Assembly: GCF_002884445.1 (NCBI RefSeq)
Contig: NZ_KZ614144.1
Span: 3,268,094 to 3,332,093, forward strand
DNA length: 64,000 nucleotides
From: Paenibacillus castaneae
Lineage (GTDB): Bacteria > Bacillota > Bacilli > Paenibacillales > Paenibacillaceae
Reading direction: 5' to 3'
Shown: piece after piece, positions 33,963 to 41,978 of the stretch
Position numbering within the stretch: position 1 is the stretch's first letter
How the letters are laid out: the number at the start of each line of letters is the position of its first letter
The notes under the pieces: generated by a model
What the model saw: the letters and a program-made list of their open reading frames with translations, nothing else
What the model was told of the DNA's origin: nothing
Database searches by the model: none
Position numbers and translations under genes: made by a program

Positions 33963-34070
33963 ATGAGCACTAAAACCAAACCCGCTAAAAACAACCCAAA
34001 GCAAAGCCCATCACGATCAAACGACCCGAACGATCAAGGAAGATCTAAAGTACAAAATAATTCGAAGTAA
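33963..34070 (+). CDS. Small basic hydrophilic protein, 35 aa
   Basis: MSTKTKPAKNNPKQSPSRSN then DPNDQGRSKVQNNSK. GGAGGTGA stands 11 bases before the ATG, an excellent ribosome site. The composition (Lys, Asn, Ser, Pro, Gln; no hydrophobic core) resembles small spore proteins of the minor SASP type, but no signature is present. It is one of a run of small plus-strand genes, opposite to most cargo. Terminated by an A-like core about 10 bases downstream. Confidence 0.55.
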   Translation: MSTKTKPAKNNPKQSPSRSNDPNDQGRSKVQNNSK

Positions 34071-34079
34071 AGCTGACAT

Positions 34080-34262
34080 GCCCAGTTAAATATTATGAAA
34101 GCATCACCAAACTTGGTCTACATGACCGGGTTCTTTTTTGGGAAAAGTATCAACAAAGCACCCCAGAGCAAAGGGGTTTATAAAATATTCTTCCCGTTAG
34201 AGAACGAGGGCTGCATGACTGGCAGCCCTCATGATAATGAATTATCCTATCCGATAGTTGAT
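34080..34262. repeat. Degenerate cores and hairpin
   Basis: ATGCCCAGTTAAAT (34079-34092) and TTCTTCCCGTTAGAGAACG (34187-34205) are decayed A cores. A perfect hairpin GAGGGCTGC-ATGACTG-GCAGCCCTC follows at 34205-34229. GAATTATCCTATCCGATAG at 34237-34255 is a B-like core. Confidence 0.6.
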
Positions 34263-34474
34263 GTTACTAGAACGAGAAGTACGTCTGGATGAATCTGTTC
34301 CTACGTTCTCGGATTACTGATTAACCAACGGGACATACTTTTTATGGTAGATATTTGCTGCGAAGGTTTGGTGGGCAAAAAAAATCCCGGAAACAATCAC
34401 GATTCTGCAGTCCCGGGTTCGACCAACAAAAAATAAGTTAGGAATTTCCAAAAATGTTAACGGAGGTGATAATT

Positions 34475-34666
34475 ATGCCTACAAGCCGGAATCATCAAGG
34501 GGCGCATGGGATAGGACAAGTTGAAGAGCAATTGAAGCAGCAGACAAATGCAACGGATACCATCCAAGGTGGAAGTGAAACGGATCGCGAAATTGCTAAA
34601 GTGGCAAACAGTGATCCACATACCTCGTTAGATAAGATTATCGATAGTAAAGAACGAGGGGTTTAG
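34475..34666 (+). CDS. Small protein, 63 aa
   Basis: Starts MPTSRNHQGAHGIGQVEEQL; GGAGGTGAT is seven bases before the ATG, so the longer frame from 34454 is not used. Hydrophilic, Gln/Thr/Asp rich, ending SLDKIIDSKERGV. No recognised family. The composition resembles spore- or stress-associated small proteins of Bacillota. A hairpin with GGCTGCCGAT arms follows at once and may act as terminator. Confidence 0.6.
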   Translation: MPTSRNHQGAHGIGQVEEQLKQQTNATDTIQGGSETDREIAKVANSDPHTSLDKIIDSKERGV

Positions 34667-34667
34667 T

Positions 34668-34792
34668 GAACTGCAGGCTGCCGATCTATCGGCAGCTTGG
34701 TTATAACAATCTGCTGACAAATACACACTTCCCCACCTGGATGCCAATAGCCTTCTGCTTTTTAATTGGACTATCGTTCCCCGTTAGCATAA
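34668..34792. repeat. Hairpin and B-type core
   Basis: GCAGGCTGCCGAT-CT-ATCGGCAGC at 34672-34696, then a B core GGACTATCGTTCCCCGTTAGC at 34768-34788. The A core on the left is missing; the hairpin directly follows the small gene. Confidence 0.75.
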
Positions 34793-34908
34793 GCATAATA
34801 GATGTAGGGTAGTTAAAAATGGCTGGAGATCGTCCTGACGGTTATACGGCTATTTTTTTCTCATAGTTGAATGAATAGGGGTATGAGATTTTAGGAGGCT
34901 AAATCAAC

Positions 34909-35154
34909 ATGGATACATTTAATGATACCGAAGACCGGAAAGACGGGGTTAATAAGGATGTTTATGGGGTTCTTAGGGAGGAGACGGAAGTTGATTCCGA
35001 CGTTAATGAGGACCGCAATCGGGAACAGCAATTGGACGACTCTTTTCAGGATTGGTACCGCAATATCGGGTATTGGGTTCAGCAAAAAAAAGATATGATC
35101 CAGGTGCCGAAGTCGAACGTCTTTGATGATTTACCTGATATAGAAACCGAATAA
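34909..35154 (+). CDS. Acidic hypothetical protein, 81 aa
   Basis: MDTFNDTEDRKDGVNKDVYG ... DWYRNIGYWVQQKKDMIQV ... NVFDDLPDIETE. The first half is very acidic; the middle is aromatic. AGGAGG precedes the ATG by 11 bases. No family recognised. It follows the B core at 34768 on the plus strand. Confidence 0.6.
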   Translation: MDTFNDTEDRKDGVNKDVYGVLREETEVDSDVNEDRNREQQLDDSFQDWYRNIGYWVQQKKDMIQVPKSNVFDDLPDIETE

Positions 35155-35366
35155 ATGTACGATGAATGTGAAAAAGGATGATGATTTTTGTGTTATGGGA
35201 CCAAGTTCTTGTGATATGGAACTTGATCCCAAATTTCACTTAAGCTTATTTATTATTTAGATTTCTTAAAACCATCGACATCTTTTTTTCTTTCTTCATT
35301 AACTTCTATTCTGACTTGTAATTAGGATTCGCTGATTTAAACCTCGCCGCATCCATTCCATCTATT

Positions 35367-35732
35367 ATGTTCATCTTTATAGCTCCTTGGTTACTGTTAT
35401 TGTCTCCTTATTTAATTGCAAAATGGGTTCCAAATACTGTTGCGACAGCAATAAATGTTCTACTTTTGGGTATCATATGCCCAAGGTGGTGTATTAGAAT
35501 GTGGATTATTAAGACCGAACATAAAAGAGATGCAGACGGCGGAATTGCAGCGCTAGAACTCGAAACAGAAGATAAGCGTTTTGATGTAAATATTAGATGG
35601 GATGGCTGCGCTGAGATCCATGTATATTCAATTACGGAGGAAAATCGTGAAATCAATGACACTTTCCATACATGTGATTTAAAAGGAATTATCGATGTGT
35701 TGCAGTCACTCAACAGCGTATGTAAAGATTAA
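35367..35732 (+). CDS. Hypothetical membrane-anchored protein, 121 aa
   Basis: The first 45 residues hold one or two hydrophobic segments (IAPWLLLLSPYLI, ATAINVLLLGII). A soluble domain follows: LELETEDKRFDVNIRWDGCA ... EIHVYSITEENREINDTFHT. No ribosome site is obvious at 35367, so the 5' end may be truncated or the start may be internal. Its stop codon is directly followed by the next gene. Family not recognised. Confidence 0.5.
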   Translation: MFIFIAPWLLLLSPYLIAKWVPNTVATAINVLLLGIICPRWCIRMWIIKTEHKRDADGGIAALELETEDKRFDVNIRWDGCAEIHVYSITEENREINDTFHTCDLKGIIDVLQSLNSVCKD

Positions 35733-35762
35733 TTGGTGAAGGAAGCTATTGGGAGGACACTC

Positions 35763-36080
35763 ATGATGTTGAATTTGTCTGAACTCGGAAATCTTCACGC
35801 CGATATCCAAGCCGTTCACGAGATTGTCCGAACATTAAAGGTTATAATCGATGGTAAAGAAATTGAAATTGATATCCTCAGAAATCAGAACGACCATTAT
35901 TTTTATGAGCTAAGCCATTACTATAAAGACGCGGATAAAACCGATCCTCACGATCCATTGGAAAATAGATATTCATCTGTTGAAGAAGCGGCACGAGGAG
36001 CACTCCGCTGCGCTACGATGTTTTACCGGAGTACGGATGAAGGTGGAGCTTGGGTGAGAAATGAGTCTTTCACTCCATAG
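35763..36080 (+). CDS. Hypothetical protein, 105 aa
   Basis: Starts MMLNLSELGNLHADIQAVHE at 35763, behind GGGAGG with six-base spacing. A helical first half is followed by a charged, aromatic region (NQNDHYFYELSHYYKDADKT) and YSSVEEAARGALRCATMFYR. Soluble. It is 30 bases downstream of the membrane-anchored gene and is probably co-transcribed with it. No family recognised. Confidence 0.6.
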   Translation: MMLNLSELGNLHADIQAVHEIVRTLKVIIDGKEIEIDILRNQNDHYFYELSHYYKDADKTDPHDPLENRYSSVEEAARGALRCATMFYRSTDEGGAWVRNESFTP

Positions 36081-36219
36081 AAAATTACGGCTGCCGAATA
36101 TCACGAGACACCATAATAGGTGTCTTATTTACGCGTCAGGGACGAAACAGGACATTTAGATTTCGTTCATACGCACTCCTATTTTTCTGTTGTACGTCTC
36201 ATGTAAGAATAACTCACGA

Positions 36220-36316
36220 TTCAACTAATCTGCCAGTTAGCTTAATAAAAACAAGGAGCAGTTACTGTAGTATCTGCTCCTTGCACTGTTAAACTAACGT
36301 TATTCTTTAGCGTAAT
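36220..36316. repeat. Complete A-hairpin-B unit
   Basis: A core CAACTAATCTGCCAGTTAGC at 36222-36241. Hairpin AAGGAGCAG ... CTGCTCCTT at 36253-36282. B core AAACTAACGTTATTCTTTAGC at 36291-36311, divergent. Confidence 0.8.
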
Positions 36317-36317
36317 G

Positions 36318-36590
36318 TTGAATAACTAACGAATTGCACCTTTTAGGTCACCATGAATCAAAGTTAGCAGGGACTTCCTTATTTACGGATGAATAGTTAT
36401 ACACATAAATTAAATTCATACCCTGAAAGTTTATATTGTTTCCTTGGATATTCGTCATAATTACTTTACCAAAGAAATAATGACCCCCTTGGGTTGGATA
36501 ACAAATATATCGCCTTCTTCAGGTGTTTTTCGTGACTTCTTCATTGCAATCAATTCCGTAAACTCCACTTCTCATCCCTACCCTTATGAG
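36318..36590 (-). pseudogene. Imm26-like immunity protein, frameshifted
   Basis: MKKSRKTPEEGDIFVIQPKG is the characteristic beginning of Imm26-family immunity proteins of polymorphic toxin systems. A frameshift after QPKG moves the continuation (YFFGKVIMTNIQGNNINFQG ... YNYSSVNKEVPANFDSW) to another frame. It is cut short near the B core at 36291. No toxin gene is visible nearby. Confidence 0.6.
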
Positions 36591-36631
36591 CTTTGCGTAG
36601 TAGTTGGCGCTGGGAAAAATGCTCCACGATG

Positions 36632-36660
36632 CGTTAAACTAATGTGTCCCGTTAGCGTAA
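36632..36660. repeat. B-type core
   Basis: AAACTAATGTGTCCCGTTAGC followed by GTAATA. The gene to the right stops 15 bases away. Confidence 0.8.
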
Positions 36661-36674
36661 TAAAGGAGAACACG

Positions 36675-37088
36675 CTATTTATTTATTTTTCCTTCGTTGA
36701 TTAATCTTTCTTTATCCTTCAAAGAGAAATCTCCAGGCTCCCAAGTCTCTAAATGTCCGTTTCCTCCAATAATATCTTCATTAATTTGATAAATGGAAGC
36801 GTATATTTTCTTTCCTGTTTTTTGTTTTTCTTTCAGCAAGTAGGTTGTAATATAAATTTCTTTATAAGGCTTCAAATCAATACCTGCGTTTGTTGCAGGT
36901 AGAAAGTTTTTTGTATCTTGCGTTCTTTCGCTAATTTTTTCCTCAATATGCCAACCAAACGACTTAAGGTATTCAATATGTTTAACATTATTTTGCTCAG
37001 TTGTTTCTTTACCGCAACCAATCAGGAACGCGAGACAAAAATATGCAAATAAAACAATAATTTTCTTAACCGAAATTACCCCCATCAT
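36675..37088 (-). CDS. DUF4830-like lipoprotein
   Basis: About 137 residues. Signal peptide KKIIVLFAYFCLAFLIGC with lipobox LIGC, so it is membrane-anchored outside the cell. The mature part HIEYLKSFGWHIEEK is typical of the DUF4830 domain, followed by YKEIYITTYLLKEKQ and NGHLETWEPGDFSL. The start is uncertain (ATG at 37088 or 37085; the ribosome site is weak), and the longer frame up to 37160 runs into the A core. Function unknown. Confidence 0.75.
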   Translation of the reverse strand: MMGVISVKKIIVLFAYFCLAFLIGCGKETTEQNNVKHIEYLKSFGWHIEEKISERTQDTKNFLPATNAGIDLKPYKEIYITTYLLKEKQKTGKKIYASIYQINEDIIGGNGHLETWEPGDFSLKDKERLINEGKINK

Positions 37089-37136
37089 TTTCCATTTAGA
37101 TATGAGACGTAAAGACCCACATGAAGGTTGCGGTGT

Positions 37137-37240
37137 TTCAACTATTCTGCCCGTTAGCAATACTGGAAAGCGTTATCTATCGTCCCTTATCAAACTGAAC
37201 AAATTTCACGAATAAGAGAGCCTTCGCGAGAAAACAAAAT
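37137..37240. repeat. A-type core and shared downstream sequence
   Basis: A core CAACTATTCTGCCCGTTAGC at 37140-37159. TACTGGAAAGCGTTATC and the next 60 bases repeat 15427-15505. The remaining stretch to 37543 is AT-rich with a gene scrap (EYLDLVVQYAHLGTGLLLK, minus strand, near 37300) and nothing else. Confidence 0.7.
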
Positions 37241-37543
37241 GTTCCTCAATGTAAAGTATTGCAATCATTGGAATCTGTCTGAGAGATATATCATTTTTAG
37301 CAACAGGCCTGTACCTAAATGAGCGTATTGAACAACAAGATCTAAATATTCATTAAATATGCTCCTCTTTTCCGCTTATACTGTGATTGATCTTTAATGG
37401 CTGACCGTCTCACATCTAAAAACTTTTTACTATTACCGGAAAAATAACATGATTTATCAGTTTGGTAGCTCTAATAATTCTTAAAAATTTATCAACTTTA
37501 TTATAAAATAATTAAATGCGATTTTTGGATTTTTGATAATTTA

Positions 37544-37571
37544 TTGATTATGAGATAAACTATTGTACAAT
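37544..37571 (+). promoter_or_regulatory. Sigma-A-like promoter for the reductase gene
   Basis: TTGATT, 16 bases, TACAAT, in a very AT-rich upstream region. The start codon of the gene lies 58 bases downstream. Confidence 0.5.
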
Positions 37572-37628
37572 AATTAATATTTGTGGTTAAAACAGCAAAC
37601 TGCAACCAAGATTAAGGAGATTAATCAT

Positions 37629-38606
37629 ATGTATGATGTTGTCATTATAGGTGGAGGGCCTTGTGGCCTAGCTACCAGCCTTGCGCTTCAAGAAAAAGGA
37701 ATTAGTTATGTAATAGTTGAGAAGGAAGCGATTGTGAATTCAATTGTTAATTGCCCATTAGATATGCGCTTCTATAGTACTTCAGACCGTCTAGAAATTG
37801 GTAATATCCCCTTCCTATCACAAGAAGCAAGACCTACACGAACGGAGCTATTAAAATATTATCGTCTTGTTACTGAACGACAAGCTATTCATATTAAATG
37901 CTTCCAAAAGGTTAATCATATTTCGAAGGATACAGATTCTTTTACAGTGTATGCCGTAGATCGTATAGGAACAACAATTCCCTACCAAGCTCGTATGATT
38001 GTTATAGCTACAGGGATCTTCGATCACCCGAAGAGGATCGGCGTTGAAGGGGAAAACATGTCGAAGGTTATGCATTATTATAAAGAGGGTCATTTCTTTC
38101 ATGGACAAGAAGTAACCGTGGTAGGTGGCAAGAACTCTGCTATCGAAGCAGCTATCGATCTTTATCGTAACGGGGCACGCGTATCACTTGTCCATCGTGG
38201 AGACACTGTTTACAAAGGAATTAAACCTTCTTTGCTTTTAGATATACGAAATTTTATCGAAAAGGAAAAGATCAAGTTTTATCCCAATTCCAGTGTTGAA
38301 GAGATAAATGATACTACTGTTTGTTTAGATACACCAGAAGGGTTGGTCACGATTCCAAATGACTTTGTATTTTCTCTGATTGGATATCAACCCGATACAA
38401 CAATGCTTCAAAGCATTGGGATTGAGATTGATTCTTCTACCTTGGTGCCAACCTTTAATCCAGAAACATATGAAACGAACGTTGATAACGCTTTTCTTGC
38501 AGGTGTGGTAACTGGAGGCACTACAAATCGTGTTTATATTGAAGATGGACGATTCCATGGCTTGAAAATTGCTGAAGAAATTGAACGACGCCTAAACTAT
38601 ACATAA
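37629..38606 (+). CDS. ypdA: YpdA-family bacillithiol disulfide reductase-like flavoprotein
   Basis: 325 residues from MYDVVIIGGGPCGLATSLAL; AAGGAG lies ahead of the ATG at 37629, so the longer frame is not used. The FAD motif GGGPCGLA has the Cys expected in YpdA enzymes, the NADPH motif is VTVVGGKNSAIEAA, and the second FAD motif is NAFLAGVVTGG. The known role is reduction of bacillithiol disulfide with NADPH during redox stress in the cytoplasm. It is on the plus strand, against most cargo, and has its own promoter, so it may be a chromosomal gene caught in the array or a recent acquisition. Confidence 0.88.
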   Translation: MYDVVIIGGGPCGLATSLALQEKGISYVIVEKEAIVNSIVNCPLDMRFYSTSDRLEIGNIPFLSQEARPTRTELLKYYRLVTERQAIHIKCFQKVNHISKDTDSFTVYAVDRIGTTIPYQARMIVIATGIFDHPKRIGVEGENMSKVMHYYKEGHFFHGQEVTVVGGKNSAIEAAIDLYRNGARVSLVHRGDTVYKGIKPSLLLDIRNFIEKEKIKFYPNSSVEEINDTTVCLDTPEGLVTIPNDFVFSLIGYQPDTTMLQSIGIEIDSSTLVPTFNPETYETNVDNAFLAGVVTGGTTNRVYIEDGRFHGLKIAEEIERRLNYT

Positions 38607-38667
38607 AAGTTTATGGAGACTTAGTTCCTTCATTTCATTTTGTTCAACCGTATAGCCCATTGCTCCT

Positions 38668-38735
38668 TTATCGGCTCATATTCTTGTCATCCGACGCCCA
38701 ACCTCTCTTGTCGGATGACAAGAACTTATATCCTT
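38668..38735. repeat. CATCCGAC stem-loop family member, terminator position
   Basis: TTCTTGTCATCCGAC and its exact complement GTCGGATGACAAGAA form a 15-base stem around a 14-base loop, starting 60 bases after the ypdA stop. It could serve as its terminator. Confidence 0.65.
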
Positions 38736-38774
38736 AAAACTGGTCGTTTTATGACAGCAACCACGTTATAGTGA

Positions 38775-38805
38775 TTGTTAAAGCACAGTTCTCCGTTAGT
38801 CTAGT
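38775..38805. repeat. B-type core overlapping a stop codon
   Basis: AAAGCACAGTTCTCCGTTAGTCTAGTG. The TAG stop of the next gene lies in CTAG, reading CAC-TAG-ACTAACGG on the minus strand. Confidence 0.75.
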
Positions 38806-39292
38806 GAGTTGCGTTTGAAAATGTTTGAATAGGACCATCCCACTCGTCTTCTCTAACTTCCTGGAAGTTGTTACTTGTATATCTTTCAATTGCCTTTCTC
38901 CAAAATATTTGAGCTGGTATATTATTCTCTATTTGAGCAACTTTCCAAATACCTCTGAATTGATTGAATATTTCATAAGAAGCGATTATACCTATTCCAC
39001 GTTTTCTATATTTTTTCATTATGAAGAACTCAGCGACCGAATAAATTGGCTGGCTATGTTCATTTGTCCCAATCATCCTCACTAGAGCAAAACCAGCCAG
39101 TTTTCCATCCACACGAATAAAAAATGGATATCTGCCTTCATCTGTCCAATAATGATCCAAATACATATAATCATATAAGCCGTTTTCATTTACATCTTCA
39201 GGGTCAAATTCACTAAAATCATATCTATAGAGCTCTAGGAGATTTCTTAAAGTCGATTTATTATCATAGCCGACAATTTGAATAGTTATCAT
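38801..39292 (-). CDS. GNAT-family N-acetyltransferase
   Basis: 163 residues. Core motif SVAEFFIMKKYRKRGIGIIA (loop KRGIG) then WKVAQIENNIPAQIFWRKAI. The N-terminal FDPEDVNENGLYDYMYLDHY with a Y-rich stretch is shared by a group of GNAT proteins often annotated as putative acetyltransferases. GGAAATACG precedes the ATG. The stop codon is inside the B core. The acceptor is unknown. Confidence 0.88.
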   Translation of the reverse strand: MITIQIVGYDNKSTLRNLLELYRYDFSEFDPEDVNENGLYDYMYLDHYWTDEGRYPFFIRVDGKLAGFALVRMIGTNEHSQPIYSVAEFFIMKKYRKRGIGIIASYEIFNQFRGIWKVAQIENNIPAQIFWRKAIERYTSNNFQEVREDEWDGPIQTFSNATH

Positions 39293-39401
39293 TCGTATTT
39301 CCTCTTTTCACCCTAGGGTTCAATATTCAGTATTTCTATTTATAATTCCACATTTTGTTAAATCATCATACCTATTAGTTGAAGCGTCATGATATATACA
39401 A

Positions 39402-40145
39402 TTACTGTTCAAGTCCTTCAAAATTGCATCGCCAATCAGACACCCATGCGGGAAAATACCCTAATCGTTGAGCTACTCTCTGTGAAGCAATGTTACTGGC
39501 GATTACGTCATAACTCGGTATATCTCCACGTTCCAATATTTCCAAAGTTAACTTGTTTACAAGATAACTAGCCAATCCCAAATTACGATATTCGGGTAAT
39601 ACTTCTATGCCAATTTGCCACAGTTTTGCACACGTTTTGCTTGCTCCTGCCACACCAACAATTTCCCCGTTTTGCTTTGCAAGCACAGCTAGATCAGTCT
39701 GCCAGGGAAGATTCGTATCATAAATAATCGCTTCATTGAATCTTGTGACATCCGTTAAACTAACCACTTCATCTCGCTTAATCAGTTCAAATGAAAATAA
39801 TTTCGGTGGTGTCATTGGCTTTATTTTTTTTACATCAGGTAGAAAATGCAAGTAAAGACCTCTGATAAATGGCAAGGAGAATACGCTATCCCTGTCTTTG
39901 CCCTGCATCTGTGTTTTGGCAATTAACAACCGTTCGGATGTAGCCGATACTACAATTGATTTCCCCATAAACACAATTTCGAAATAACGCGCCTTCCTTG
40001 GAAATGGCCTGCGTCCAGGATTTTCTTTAGCTTCAACAAAGATAATGCTGTCCCTCTCGCCGTTCAGGTCATTGATAGAGCAATTCAAGTCAATTGCAAG
40101 TTGTGATTGCACAATGAACAGCATTTCTTCTTGTGTCATAATCAT
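39402..40145 (-). CDS. Two-domain GNAT-family acetyltransferase
   Basis: 247 residues. The N-terminal 110 residues (MLFIVQSQLAIDLNCSINDL) form an unassigned domain. The C-terminal GNAT domain has VGVAGASKTCAKLWQIGIEV, LPEYRNLGLASYLVNKLTLE and NIASQRVAQRLGYFPAW. GGAAGGG lies five bases before the ATG. A truncated GNAT gene ends three bases upstream of the start, so the two may have formed a unit. A decayed core (AAATCATCATACCTATTAG) lies at about 39359. Confidence 0.85.
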   Translation of the reverse strand: MIMTQEEMLFIVQSQLAIDLNCSINDLNGERDSIIFVEAKENPGRRPFPRKARYFEIVFMGKSIVVSATSERLLIAKTQMQGKDRDSVFSLPFIRGLYLHFLPDVKKIKPMTPPKLFSFELIKRDEVVSLTDVTRFNEAIIYDTNLPWQTDLAVLAKQNGEIVGVAGASKTCAKLWQIGIEVLPEYRNLGLASYLVNKLTLEILERGDIPSYDVIASNIASQRVAQRLGYFPAWVSDWRCNFEGLEQ

Positions 40146-40147
40146 GG

Positions 40148-40258
40148 TTACCCTTCCTTTCGCTTTAGGGACGCAATGAAGCTCCGTTGTTCTTCTGATA
40201 CTTCCAAGTTATATATGGCGCGAAGGTTTTCCAGTGTTATTTTTCTGAGCGTAATCAT
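40148..40258 (-). pseudogene. GNAT acetyltransferase, N-terminal fragment
   Basis: 36 codons, MITLRKITLENLRAIYNLEV then SEEQRSFIASLKRKEG. The opening is that of a spermidine/diamine-type acetyltransferase. The catalytic part has been removed and the stop abuts the next gene's ribosome site. Confidence 0.6.
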
Positions 40259-40351
40259 GAAGGTCTTCTCCCTTCATCCCTTATCGTTTTGCGCCTATCC
40301 TGTATCCATGGTTTTTTTAGGGTATCCTTTTTGCATAATGGCAATTGGTTA

Positions 40352-40477
40352 ATCGGCACATACTTGTGCCGGTTTATTTTTTTGTTAACGTAATCTACCA
40401 GTTAACATAATAAATAAAGAGCAGCTGCCATGGCAAATCTACTCCTTGTTTTGTTAAACTATCGTGTCCCGTTTAGG
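40352..40477. repeat. Terminator hairpin and A-hairpin-B unit
   Basis: CGGCACA-TACT-TGTGCCG followed by GTTTATTTTTTTG (40349-40384) is a terminator in plus-strand sense. An A core (AACGTAATCTACCAGTTAAC, 40387-40406), a hairpin AAGAGCAGCTGCCATGG ... CTACTCCTT (40417-40447) and a B core AAACTATCGTGTCCCGTTTAG (40456-40476) follow. Confidence 0.75.
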
Positions 40478-40599
40478 ATTCCTGGAGATCGTTATCAGGT
40501 ATACTTGCGACTTCTCGAGATCCGGTGCCGGGCATCTACGTTCCCTCGGCCGACGAGGAAGCCCAATGAACTAAGTTTCTCGATCCGATATGCGCCAAA

Positions 40600-40647
40600 C
40601 AGTCGCAGAGTACCAGCATGACCGCCGGTACTCTGCGATTATTTTTA
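40600..40647. terminator. Terminator hairpin
   Basis: TCGCAGAGTACC and GGTACTCTGCGA form a perfect 12-base stem, followed by TTATTTTTATTT on the plus strand. The sequence between 40480 and 40600 has no recognisable gene. Confidence 0.7.
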
Positions 40648-40684
40648 TTTGGCCTATTTTTTGTTTAAAATCATGAAGAGGATA

Positions 40685-40925
40685 TCACCGCTCAAGCCTT
40701 GGCGCCATTCTCCTCTAGGAACCGCACCGCGAACGACTCGATATCGAGCGTCGTAACACCCGGCTGGATCATACCTGCGATTGCTTGATGAAAAGCAGCG
40801 ACAATTCAGCCGGCTTTTCTCATTTCTTCAATTTCTGATCTCGATTTCAGGATGACCATTTCATTCATCTCTCCTTTGACTGTATGCCTGTAAAAATCAT
40901 ATCGACGATTCCTTCCACATCCATC
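40685..40925 (-). pseudogene. map-like plus TetR 3' end, second partial copy
   Basis: GCACCGCGAACGACTCGATA and its neighbourhood repeat the map-like fragment at 13800-13880. CATTTCATTC ... TCATATCGACGATTCC at 40857-40920 repeats the 3' end of the TetR gene at 13895-13960. About 60 bases between them differ. The module was thus duplicated about 27 kb apart and this copy is mostly deleted. Confidence 0.75.
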
Positions 40926-40993
40926 CGTTGGAAGTTGAAATCTAGTTACTTAGTTTGAAGGTATCATAGCGTTTCTTATGTTCATTGAGCAAT

Positions 40994-41022
40994 CTTGAGC
41001 TATCGTTCCCTGTTAGCTTAAT
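40994..41022. repeat. B-type core
   Basis: TGAGCTATCGTTCCCTGTTAGC followed by TTAATC. The TGA stop of the next gene is directly adjacent (AGA-TGA-TTAAGC on the minus strand). Confidence 0.8.
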
Positions 41023-41831
41023 CATCTCGGGTTTACGCACCAAAATGTCTTTTCATTTGCAACTACTTTAAACCCGCTCGATATAGCTGTTTTAATTGAA
41101 TTTGTATTCTTGTTATTACAACAATATTTAACAACATGTCCCTCACTGACTAGATAATTCGACATTGCAGCAACATTTGAAAGAGCGTAGCCATTTTGTC
41201 TGTAATCCTCATGTGTTTCTAGACCAATGTCCACAACAGTAGGAGATAGTAACGGTTGAATCGCGTTATTACATCCTACAATTGAAACAATTTTGTTTCC
41301 GAGTAAAGTACCGTAATAAACTCTATCTGGCGTTAATTCTTCATATGAATGGGTTATATTCTTATTTGATGTATTGGAATTGAACTGAATTGTCGAATGT
41401 TGAATGTTATAGTATGTTATATCAGCTTTATCACTTAACCCAAATATAGATAAATATTTTTCTTTTGCCTGATTCCCTGTATAAGGGATTAGTTTAAAAT
41501 CTTTGACTTTTACACTTAAAAAATCAAATAGGTAATCAAAAGCTTTTTCACTGAAGAGATTTTCAGAAAATAATTGATAATAACCCTTTGCAAAATCTAT
41601 ATAGTCAGATATGGCTGAAATTACAATTTCACCGTCTGCAAATTGGATATATTTCAATGGAATGTATGTATCAGAAGATGAATCGTACATTCTCTCTTTG
41701 TCGTTTTCTATATCAATTTCTTTAAAAATTACTTTTGGTTTTGTTATATCGTCTTTTACATTATAGCTATTTAAGATTTCTTTTTTAATTTTTTTAAAAG
41801 CTACATCATTCAGAAAGTTATTTTCGCTCAT
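41022..41831 (-). CDS. GNAT-like acetyltransferase with N-terminal extension
   Basis: About 269 residues from MSENNFLNDVAFKKIKKEIL; GGGGAG precedes the ATG at 41831. The C-terminal 90 residues have GNAT character: VVDIGLETHEDYRQNGYALS (loop RQNGYA), then VVKYCCNNKNTNSIKTAISS and GFKVV. The N-terminal part is unassigned and rich in Asp, Tyr and Phe. Cargo, with its stop at the B core edge. Substrate unknown. Confidence 0.75.
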   Translation of the reverse strand: MSENNFLNDVAFKKIKKEILNSYNVKDDITKPKVIFKEIDIENDKERMYDSSSDTYIPLKYIQFADGEIVISAISDYIDFAKGYYQLFSENLFSEKAFDYLFDFLSVKVKDFKLIPYTGNQAKEKYLSIFGLSDKADITYYNIQHSTIQFNSNTSNKNITHSYEELTPDRVYYGTLLGNKIVSIVGCNNAIQPLLSPTVVDIGLETHEDYRQNGYALSNVAAMSNYLVSEGHVVKYCCNNKNTNSIKTAISSGFKVVANEKTFWCVNPR

Positions 41832-41950
41832 AATATCTCCCCTGTTATATCTTTGGTTTGCATTTCCATACAATCCAAATTACATTGCCACTTTTAGTAA
41901 TATCATACTGATAATTAGTATAAAATGGAATAGCATAAATCGATTATAAC

Positions 41951-41978
41951 TGAACTAACTGCTCGTCAGTTTAAAGCC
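41951..41978. repeat. Degenerate A-type core
   Basis: TGAACTAACTGCTCGTCAGTTTAAAG keeps the framework of an A core. Between here and 42160 only fragments without a frame are seen. Confidence 0.55.

Noticed and set aside
37581-37628. N-terminal extension of the YpdA gene
   Set aside because: An AAGGAG ribosome site stands directly before the ATG at 37629, which gives the normal family N-terminus with the FAD motif.
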